A stretch of DNA of 11,420 nucleotides from CAYYWV01 sp964475385 (GTDB taxonomy: Bacteria; Pseudomonadota; Alphaproteobacteria; JAAXGF01). Where the stretch lies: positions 1-11,420 of the forward strand of contig CAYYWV010000080.1 in NCBI GenBank assembly GCA_964475385.1, given 5' to 3'. This document shows positions 5,670-11,420 of this stretch, piece by piece. Every line of letters begins with the position of its first letter. Positions within the stretch are counted from its first letter, which is position 1. The notes under the pieces were generated by a model, which saw nothing but the letters and a program-made list of their open reading frames with translations, did not search any database and had not been told where the DNA came from. The position numbers and the translations under genes are program-made.

Positions 5670-8354
5670 ATGGACGAGCTCTTACGGGAGTTCTTGACCG
5701 AAACCGCTGAAAGCATTGCGCTTCTCGATGTGGAACTGGTCAAACTCGAGAAGAATCCGAACGACCCGGACCTATTAAGCGAAATCTTTCGCGTCGTTCA
5801 CACCATCAAAGGAACTTGCGGCTTTCTCGGCCTGCCACGGCTCGAATCGGTGGCCCACGCCGCCGAGGAGGTGCTGGGCAAGTTCCGCGCCGGCGAGCTC
5901 GCGGTGACCGAAAGCGCAGTCACGTTGATCCTCGATTCCCTCGACCGGATCAAGGACATCCTCGCCGGGCTCGAAGAGACCGAGGCCGAGCCCGAAGGCG
6001 ATGACAGCGAGCTGATCGGGCGGCTTAAGGCGTTCGCCGCCGGCGACGGAGAGCCCCCGGTCGCGCCCGAGGCCGAAGAACCTTCCGCTCCCGAGGAGGC
6101 GCCGGAGTTCGAACCGACGCCCGCCGCGGCCATAGCGGAGGAGCAGGCGACGACCGAGGAGAGCGAGGCCGCGGCGTCGGCCGAACCCGATTCCAGCGTC
6201 GCGGCCGCGGCCGCAAGTGAGCCCGAGCCTGCGCCCCAGCCGGCGGAGAACAAGGGAAAGGCGTCTGGAAACGGGAAGTCCCGCGCCAAGGGCGAATCCT
6301 CGATCGCCAGCCAGAACATCCGGGTCGGCGTCGATTTGCTCGAGCACCTGATGACGATGGTCAGCGAGCTGGTGCTGACCCGCAATCAGCTCCTTCAGAT
6401 GGTCCGCGGCCAGACCGACAACGCCTTCGCCGCCCCTCTGCAAAGGCTGAGTCACGTGACGACCGAGCTGCAAGAAGGGGTGATGAAGACCCGTATGCAG
6501 CCGATCGGCAACGCCTGGGCCAAGCTCCCGCGGATCGTGCGCGACCTTTCGGTCGAGCTCGGCAAAAAGATCGAGCTCAAGATGATCGGCGCCGACACCG
6601 AGCTCGACCGCCAGGTTCTCGAGCTCATCAAAGATCCGCTCACCCATATGGTGCGCAACTCGGCCGACCACGGCCTCGAAATGCCGGAGGAGCGCAAGGC
6701 CGCCGGCAAGCCCGAGACCGGCGAGATCGTGCTCAACGCCTTCCACGAGGGCGGGCACATCATTATCGAGATCAAGGACGACGGCAAAGGCATGGATGTC
6801 GAGCGCCTCAAGGAGAAGGCGCTTGCGAGCGGACTCGCCACCGAGGCCGAGCTCGCCGCCATGTCCGATCAGCAGGCGTTGCAGCTTATCTTCAAGCCGG
6901 GCTTCTCGACCGCCCAGAAGGTGACCAACGTTTCGGGCCGCGGCGTCGGCATGGACGTGGTTCGGACGAACGTCGAGAAGATCGGCGGCACGATCGAGCT
7001 GTCGTCGACGCTCGGCAAAGGCACGACCTTCATCATCAAGATCCCGCTCACGCTCGCCATCGTCTCTGCGCTGATCGTCGAATGCCGGGAGCAGCGCTTC
7101 GCCATTCCGCAGATCAGCGTGGTCGAGCTGGTGCGCGCCTCGGCGCACTCCGAGCACTCGATCGAACGGGTCAACGACGCCCCGGTCCTTAGGCTCCGCG
7201 ACCGGCTTCTGCCGCTGGTCTCGCTGTCGCGGGTTCTCAAGCTCGATTCCGGCGAGGAGCCGATCGGCAACGACGCCGAGACCTTCATCGTGGTCTCGCA
7301 GGTGGGACCGCACAGCTTCGGCCTGATCGTCGACAGGGTCTTCGATACCGAGGAGATCGTGGTCAAACCGGTCGCGCCCATGCTGCGCGACATCGGCGTC
7401 TATTCGGGAAACACCATCCTCGGCGACGGCCGCATCGTCATGATCCTCGACATGAACGGGATCGCCGCCACCGCGACCGACCTTTCGCTTGCCGGCGAGT
7501 CCGAATCCCAGGCCGCCGCGACCGGCGACGCGGGGCGCGACGAGGCCGTGTCGCTTCTTGTGTTCCAGGCCGGCGAAGGAGCGCCCAAGGCGGTGCCGCT
7601 CGCCCTGGTCGCGCGGCTTGAGGAGATCGACCGCAGCGCGATCGAGTACTCCAACGGCCAGCCCGTGGTGCAGTACCGCGGCCGGTTAATGCCGTTGGTT
7701 ATGGCGGATTCCATGCAACAGCTTACCGGCGAAGGCAAGACGCCGGTGATCGTGTTCGCCGACCGCGAACGCAGCATGGGGCTCGTGGTCGACGAGATCA
7801 TCGATATCGTCGACGAACGTCTCGACGTCGAGCTGGTCGCCAACCAGCCTGGCGTGGTCGGCAGCGCCGTGATCGCGAACAAGGCGACCGACCTGATCGA
7901 CGCCGGCTACTATCTGACCCAGGCGTTCAGCGACTGGTTCGCCCAGCACGACGGGTCGAGCAACGACAACGAGGCGACGCGTCTGCTGCTGGTGGACGAC
8001 AGCCCGTTCTTCCGCAACATGTTGGCGCCGCTTCTGACCGTCGCCGGCTACGAGGTCACCTCGGCCTCCTGCGCCGACGAGGCGCTCAAGATCCTCGAAT
8101 CGGGACGGCCCTTCGACATTATCGTCAGCGATATCGAGATGCCGGGAATGGACGGCTTCGACTTCGTCCGGGCCTGTCGGAGCGACGAGCGCTTCAAGGA
8201 GACCCCGATCGTCGCCTTGTCGTCGCACACCTCGCCCGCCGATCTCGACCGCGGCCGCGAGGTGGGCTTCACCGACTATGTCGCCAAGTTCGACCGCGAC
8301 GCGCTTCTGACCGCGCTCAGCCAGTCGCTTACGCTTACGGGAGACGCAGCATGA
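5670..8354 (+). CDS. cheA: hybrid chemotaxis histidine kinase CheA with C-terminal receiver domain
   Basis: Central kinase of the chemosensory array: autophosphorylates and passes phosphate to CheY and CheB. 894 residues, longer than classical CheA (about 650). Order: HPt/P1 (1-105; RVVHTIKGTCGFLG, phospho-His44); Ala/Glu/Pro-rich linker (about 122-212) where P2 would normally be; P3 dimerisation (215-275); P4 ATPase with N-box HMVRNSADHGLE (326-337), G1 DDGKGMD (370-376), G2 GRGVGMDVV (423-431) and GKGTTF (449-454); P5 CheW-like domain (about 465-600); a second CheW-like domain (about 625-755); receiver (771-890) with Asp776/777, phospho-acceptor Asp821 in SDIEMPGMDG, and Lys873. The start has GGAG 7 nt upstream. 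Its stop overlaps the cheW start as ATGA. The receiver may act as a phosphate sink or as an added output; that is inference. All kinase motifs are intact. Confidence 0.97.
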   Translation: MDELLREFLTETAESIALLDVELVKLEKNPNDPDLLSEIFRVVHTIKGTCGFLGLPRLESVAHAAEEVLGKFRAGELAVTESAVTLILDSLDRIKDILAGLEETEAEPEGDDSELIGRLKAFAAGDGEPPVAPEAEEPSAPEEAPEFEPTPAAAIAEEQATTEESEAAASAEPDSSVAAAAASEPEPAPQPAENKGKASGNGKSRAKGESSIASQNIRVGVDLLEHLMTMVSELVLTRNQLLQMVRGQTDNAFAAPLQRLSHVTTELQEGVMKTRMQPIGNAWAKLPRIVRDLSVELGKKIELKMIGADTELDRQVLELIKDPLTHMVRNSADHGLEMPEERKAAGKPETGEIVLNAFHEGGHIIIEIKDDGKGMDVERLKEKALASGLATEAELAAMSDQQALQLIFKPGFSTAQKVTNVSGRGVGMDVVRTNVEKIGGTIELSSTLGKGTTFIIKIPLTLAIVSALIVECREQRFAIPQISVVELVRASAHSEHSIERVNDAPVLRLRDRLLPLVSLSRVLKLDSGEEPIGNDAETFIVVSQVGPHSFGLIVDRVFDTEEIVVKPVAPMLRDIGVYSGNTILGDGRIVMILDMNGIAATATDLSLAGESESQAAATGDAGRDEAVSLLVFQAGEGAPKAVPLALVARLEEIDRSAIEYSNGQPVVQYRGRLMPLVMADSMQQLTGEGKTPVIVFADRERSMGLVVDEIIDIVDERLDVELVANQPGVVGSAVIANKATDLIDAGYYLTQAFSDWFAQHDGSSNDNEATRLLLVDDSPFFRNMLAPLLTVAGYEVTSASCADEALKILESGRPFDIIVSDIEMPGMDGFDFVRACRSDERFKETPIVALSSHTSPADLDRGREVGFTDYVAKFDRDALLTALSQSLTLTGDAA

Positions 8355-8845
8355 GCAAGGACGAGACCGCCCGCCCGGCCAACGACGCCGCGTCGGTTGC
8401 GTTCGACGACCACGCCGAGTACGTGACCGTTTCGATCGGCGGCGAGTGGTTCGGGATTCCGGTGCTGACCGTTCAGGACGTGCTCGGGCCTCAGCCGATC
8501 GCCCCGATCCCGCTGGCGCCGCCCGAGGTTGCGGGTTCGCTCAACCTGCGCGGCCGCATCGTGACGGCGATCGACCCCAGGGTCAGGCTCGACCTGCCGC
8601 CCTGCGAGGACCGGGCCAAGGCGATGAGCGTCGTCGTCGAGTACGAAGGCGAGCTTTACAGCCTTCTGATCGATTCGGTGGGCGAGGTGCTCGACCTGCC
8701 CGCCGATCGTTTCGAGCGCAACCCCGCGACCTTGGACCCGCGCTGGCGCGAGATCTCGACCGGGATCTACCGCCTCGACGACCGCCTGCTCGTGGTCATG
8801 GATGTCGCGCGCCTGCTCGACGTCGGCCGCAAGGAAGCCGCCTGA
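8351..8845 (+). CDS. cheW: chemotaxis coupling protein CheW
   Basis: Adaptor that links chemoreceptors to CheA in the signalling array. 164 residues with one CheW domain at about 22-158. The hallmark NLRGRIVTAID lies at 65-75 (normally NLRG-x-hydrophobic-P in the receptor and CheA contact region), and the second half has LLIDSVGEVLDL (105-116) and a closing LLVVMDVARLL (146-156). The N-terminal 20 residues are polar and variable. The ATG overlaps the cheA stop by 4 nt, so translation is coupled and the stoichiometry with CheA probably depends on this. Nothing is missing or fused. Confidence 0.95.
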   Translation: MSKDETARPANDAASVAFDDHAEYVTVSIGGEWFGIPVLTVQDVLGPQPIAPIPLAPPEVAGSLNLRGRIVTAIDPRVRLDLPPCEDRAKAMSVVVEYEGELYSLLIDSVGEVLDLPADRFERNPATLDPRWREISTGIYRLDDRLLVVMDVARLLDVGRKEAA

Positions 8846-8915
8846 AGGGCGGCGGAGAGAAATGAAACGTCGCAATGCTTGAAATGTTGATGACTGCAAT
8901 CTGGGGGACGACCCG

Positions 8916-9281
8916 ATGAAGACCTGCCTCGTCGTCGACGACTCTGCGGTCATTCGAAAGATCGCCCGCAAGATCCTCGAAGATCTCGACTTCGAGATCG
9001 CCGAGGCCGTCGACGGCAAACAAGCTCTCGACCGCTGCCTCGAAAGCATGCCCGATGCGGTTCTGCTGGATTGGAACATGCCCGTGATGAACGGCATCGA
9101 CTTTCTGCGCGCGCTGCGGGCGGCCGAGGGCGGCGACGCGCCGATCGTCGTTTTCTGCACCACGGAGAACGATCTCAACCATATTCGCGAGGCCATGGAA
9201 GCGGGCGCCAATGAGTACATCATGAAACCGTTCGACGGCGAGATCATCGAAACCAAATTCGCACAGGTGGGTCTCCTTTAA
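8916..9281 (+). CDS. cheY: chemotaxis response regulator CheY (single receiver domain)
   Basis: Diffusible output of the pathway: phosphorylated by CheA, it would bind the flagellar switch to change rotation. 121 residues, receiver only. Acidic pair Asp8/Asp9, phospho-acceptor Asp52 (LLDWNMPVMNG), switch Thr82 (FCTTEND), aromatic Tyr101 and Lys104 (EYIMKPFDG) are all present. It follows cheW after a 70-nt gap with no clear promoter; GGGGGA about 8 nt before the ATG serves as ribosome binding site. Its TAA is directly followed by the cheB ATG. Some alphaproteobacterial operons carry several CheYs; only this one is here, so whether it binds the motor or acts as a phosphate sink cannot be settled from sequence. 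No CheZ is visible nearby. Confidence 0.94.
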   Translation: MKTCLVVDDSAVIRKIARKILEDLDFEIAEAVDGKQALDRCLESMPDAVLLDWNMPVMNGIDFLRALRAAEGGDAPIVVFCTTENDLNHIREAMEAGANEYIMKPFDGEIIETKFAQVGLL

Positions 9282-10436
9282 ATGACAACCGGAACAGCCA
9301 GGGGGGGGATCTCCCACGAGCCGGCGCAGGAATCCGTCTACCGCGTGATGGTGGTGGACGATTCCGCCGTGATTCGCGGGTTCATCGCGCGCGCGCTCAG
9401 CCAGGATCCCGAGATCGAAGTGGTCGAGACCGCGGCCAACGGCCAGATCGCGCTCAAGGCGATCGAGCGCACCGAGGTCGACGTCGTCATCCTCGACATC
9501 GAAATGCCGGTGATGGACGGGCTGACCGCGCTGCCCCGGCTTTTGCGGGCGCGTCCGGGCGTGAAGGTCATCGTCGCCTCGACGCTCACCCGGCACAACG
9601 CGGCGATCAGCATGACGGCGCTGGCCTCGGGCGCGTCGGATTACATTCCGAAACCCACGTCTTCGCGCGAGCTTCACTCGACCGCCGATTTCCAGCGCGA
9701 GCTGATCGCCAAGATCAAGGCGCTCGCCGGGCCGAAAGGGCGCGTCGCCGCGCCTGCGTTCGGCCGAAGCGGAAAGGCGCCGGCGGCGGCCGCCGCCCAG
9801 GGCTGGCAGATCAACAAGCCTTCGGCCGTGGTCCTGCGCAAGCCTTCGTCGTTCGCGCCCGAAGTGCTCGCGATCGGCAGCTCGACCGGCGGCCCGCAGG
9901 CGTTGTTCAAGGTGTTCGGCGGCCTCAAGACCCGGATCAAGGCGCCGATCTTCATCACCCAGCACATGCCGCCGACCTTCACCAGCATTCTCGCCGAGCA
10001 CCTCGCCCGCGCTTCGGGCGCGCCCTGCGATGAGGCCAAGAACGACGAGATCCCCCAGCCCGGTCGGATCTACGTCGCGCCCGGCGACTACCACATGACG
10101 GTGGTTCGCGACGGAACCACGCGCCGCATCCGACTCAGCCAAGACCCGCCCGTGAACTTCTGCCGGCCGGCGGTCGATCCCATGCTGAAAAGCCTCGCCA
10201 CGGTCTACGGTCCCAAGGTTCTGGCCGTCATTCTCACCGGCATGGGGCACGACGGGCTCGACGGCGGCCGCGCCGTGGTCGAGGCCGGCGGCACCATCAT
10301 CGCCCAGGACGAGAAGACCAGCGTGGTCTGGGGCATGCCGGGCGCGGTGGCGAGCGCGGGGCTCGCGAGCGCGATGCTGCCGATCGACCAGGTCGCGAAC
10401 AAGGTGTTGCAATTCTTCGACGGCGCACGGCGATGA
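9282..10436 (+). CDS. cheB: chemotaxis receptor methylesterase/deamidase CheB
   Basis: Removes methyl groups from receptor glutamates (and may deamidate glutamines) for adaptation; activated by CheA phosphorylation. 384 residues. Receiver domain about 20-130: Asp26/Asp27, phospho-acceptor Asp72 (LDIEMPVMDG), Ser100, Lys124 (YIPKP). A linker of some 60 residues (about 133-192, Ala-rich) leads to the esterase domain (193-380) with catalytic Ser201 (GSSTGG), His228 (QHMPPTF) and Asp324 (GMGHDG). The ATG at 9282 abuts the cheY stop with no gap; AGGTGG about 12 nt upstream inside cheY is the likely ribosome binding site, and no better in-frame start exists. Codons 7-9 contain a run of eight G (9301-9308). 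The stop overlaps the cheR ATG. The paired cheB and cheR argue for a methylation-based adaptation system. Confidence 0.96.
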   Translation: MTTGTARGGISHEPAQESVYRVMVVDDSAVIRGFIARALSQDPEIEVVETAANGQIALKAIERTEVDVVILDIEMPVMDGLTALPRLLRARPGVKVIVASTLTRHNAAISMTALASGASDYIPKPTSSRELHSTADFQRELIAKIKALAGPKGRVAAPAFGRSGKAPAAAAAQGWQINKPSAVVLRKPSSFAPEVLAIGSSTGGPQALFKVFGGLKTRIKAPIFITQHMPPTFTSILAEHLARASGAPCDEAKNDEIPQPGRIYVAPGDYHMTVVRDGTTRRIRLSQDPPVNFCRPAVDPMLKSLATVYGPKVLAVILTGMGHDGLDGGRAVVEAGGTIIAQDEKTSVVWGMPGAVASAGLASAMLPIDQVANKVLQFFDGARR

Positions 10437-11257
10437 ACGAACAGGACTTCGAAATCCTGACCGGACTGGTCAAAGAGCGTTCGGGGATCGTTCTGACCAA
10501 GGAGAAGTCCTATCTTCTCGAAAGTCGGTTGATGCCGCTCGCCCGCAAGCGCGGGCTCGCGAGCCTGGAAGACCTTGTCGCCGCGATCCGCAACAAACGC
10601 GACGAGCCCTTGATCGCCGCGGTCACCGAGGCGATGACGACCAACGAGTCCTCCTTCTTCCGCGATATCCGGCCGTTCGAAATCTTCCGCAAGGTCGTCC
10701 TGCCGGAGCTTCTCGAGGCTCGCGCCGCGAAACGTTGCTTGCGCATCTGGTCGGCCGCCTGCTCGACCGGCCAAGAGCCCTACTCGATCGCTATCTGCTT
10801 GCGCGAAGAGGCCGACAAGCTCGCCGGTTGGCGTACCGAGATCATCGCCACCGATCTCTCCGTCGAGGTTCTCGAAAAGGCCAAGGTCGGCCTCTATTCG
10901 CAGTTCGAGGTCCAGCGCGGCATGCCGGTCCAGTACCTCATGAAGTACTTCAGCCAGGTCAACGAGACCTGGCAGATCGACCCGGGGATTCGGGCAATGG
11001 TCAAGTTTCGCCCCCTCAACCTGCTCGAAAACTTCGTGGGGCTTGGTTCTTTCGACGTCGTATTCTGCCGTAACGTTCTGATCTATTTCGACAATCCGAC
11101 CAAAAAAGCGGTTCTCGAAAAGATCGCCCGGGTGATGCCGGCCGACGGCAAGCTGTTTCTCGGCGGGGCCGAGACGGTAATCGGCGTGACCAATGCGTTC
11201 CGTCCGGTGCCGGGTCAGCGCGGCCTTTACGAGCTGACGCCCGAACGGACCCACTGA
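10433..11257 (+). CDS. cheR: chemotaxis receptor methyltransferase CheR
   Basis: SAM-dependent O-methyltransferase that methylates glutamates of chemoreceptors, opposing CheB. 274 residues, the usual length. The N-terminal helical domain (1-75) carries the substrate-side motif MTTNESSFFRD (68-78). The Rossmann-like catalytic domain has SAM-binding IWSAACSTGQEPYSIA (105-120), acidic ATDLS (139-143), and FDVVFCRNVLIYFD (207-220). The C-terminal strand pair LFLGGAETVIG and GLYELTP closes the fold. No TPR or other extra domain is attached. Start overlaps the cheB stop by 4 nt, so it is translationally coupled, and it is the last gene of the operon: a hairpin follows within 4 nt of its stop and the next gene is convergent. 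Confidence 0.97.
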   Translation: MNEQDFEILTGLVKERSGIVLTKEKSYLLESRLMPLARKRGLASLEDLVAAIRNKRDEPLIAAVTEAMTTNESSFFRDIRPFEIFRKVVLPELLEARAAKRCLRIWSAACSTGQEPYSIAICLREEADKLAGWRTEIIATDLSVEVLEKAKVGLYSQFEVQRGMPVQYLMKYFSQVNETWQIDPGIRAMVKFRPLNLLENFVGLGSFDVVFCRNVLIYFDNPTKKAVLEKIARVMPADGKLFLGGAETVIGVTNAFRPVPGQRGLYELTPERTH

Positions 11258-11260
11258 AAG

Positions 11261-11300
11261 CGGCGAGCCGGTTCGCCGGCCCGCTGACGTCGAGAGTTTT
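11261..11300 (+). terminator. hairpin terminator after cheR
   Basis: 11261-11286 can fold into an 11-position stem: CGGCG/CGCTG (one G-U pair), an A-C mismatch, then GCCGG/CCGGC closed by a TTCG tetraloop at 11272-11275, a very stable loop in RNA. A TTTT run follows at 11297-11300, about 10 nt after the stem, farther than in a classical intrinsic terminator. It lies between convergent cheR and ctrA, so it may act on both strands. Confidence 0.55.
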
Positions 11301-11315
11301 GCCGGGGATAAGAGA

Positions 11316-11420
11316 TCAGGCGGCGCGCGTATCGCTGTCCGCCTCGCCGCCGTCGCCGTCGCGGGCGGGCGGGTCGCGCAGGACGTAGCCGCGGCCCCAG
11401 ACGGTCTCGATGTAGTTCTC
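11316..11420 (-). CDS. ctrA: cell-cycle/motility response regulator CtrA, C-terminal 34 residues only
   Basis: Only the end of the gene is in the window; its start lies beyond 11420. The 34 codons read NYIETVWGRGYVLRDP followed by an acidic, disordered-looking tail ending in Ala-Ala. The first part is the last beta-hairpin (wing) of an OmpR-type winged helix, and the wording ETVWGRGYVLR is characteristic of CtrA rather than PhoB or OmpR, which have variants of TVRGxGY. CtrA is an alphaproteobacterial master transcription factor for cell cycle and, in many lineages, motility genes, phosphorylated through CckA and ChpT. Its proximity to chpT and the che operon supports the call. The terminal Ala-Ala resembles the ClpXP recognition end known in Caulobacter CtrA. 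Another OmpR-family regulator remains possible because the receiver and recognition helix are unseen. Confidence 0.82.
   Translation of the reverse strand, partial: ENYIETVWGRGYVLRDPPARDGDGGEADSDTRAA

Noticed and set aside
8846..8915. Separate promoter for cheY in the 70-nt cheW-cheY gap
   Set aside because: TTGAAA at 8879-8884 has no -10 partner at proper spacing (the position reads TGGGGG), so cheY is best treated as part of the operon.
5775..10412. Long minus-strand frames opposite cheA, cheW, cheY, cheB and cheR (for example 5775-7313 and 8796-10412)
   Set aside because: The plus strand carries complete, motif-verified chemotaxis genes; the antisense frames have no family features.

Overview
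The window comes from a high-GC alphaproteobacterium, most likely of the Rhodospirillales type. The evidence is a ChpT-type histidine phosphotransferase, a CtrA C-terminus, a CheA carrying its own receiver domain, and uniform GC-rich codon use. No genus can be named from the sequence alone. Coding density is very high, and nothing looks recently transferred: there are no IS elements, integrases, tRNAs, rRNAs or CRISPR arrays.

Minus strand, left part (1-4794). An NAD-dependent, molybdenum- or tungsten-containing formate dehydrogenase is encoded by two translationally coupled genes. The diaphorase subunit (4465 to 2762) fuses a NuoE-like [2Fe-2S] domain to a NuoF-like FMN/NADH domain. It overlaps by 4 nt the catalytic alpha subunit (2765 to beyond 1, C-terminus cut by the window edge). 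The heterodimeric layout with a fused beta subunit resembles Fdh1 of Methylobacterium extorquens rather than the separate FdsG/FdsB/FdsA of Rhodobacter. Upstream on the same strand is a small DUF3553 gene (4794 to 4579).

Plus strand, middle and right (4883-11257). After a short divergent intergenic region comes chpT, the phosphotransferase that in other alphaproteobacteria passes phosphate from CckA to CtrA and CpdR. A compact chemotaxis operon, cheA-cheW-cheY-cheB-cheR, follows. Adjacent genes overlap by ATGA (cheA/cheW, cheB/cheR) or abut (cheY/cheB). CheA is a hybrid: an HPt domain, a low-complexity linker instead of P2, dimerisation and ATPase domains, two CheW-like domains and a C-terminal receiver. 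CheB demethylates and CheR methylates receptors for adaptation. No chemoreceptor, CheD, CheC/X or CheZ gene is in the window.

Right edge (11316-11420, minus). The last 34 codons of ctrA converge on cheR, with a hairpin terminator between them. The che operon is therefore flanked by two members of the CckA-ChpT-CtrA phosphorelay. A CtrA-box-like sequence (TTTA-N7-TTAA) lies in the chpT-cheA gap, suggesting that CtrA may control the chemotaxis genes. I found no wholly undescribed system; the most interesting points are this chpT-che-ctrA linkage, the hybrid CheA and the Fdh1-like formate dehydrogenase.
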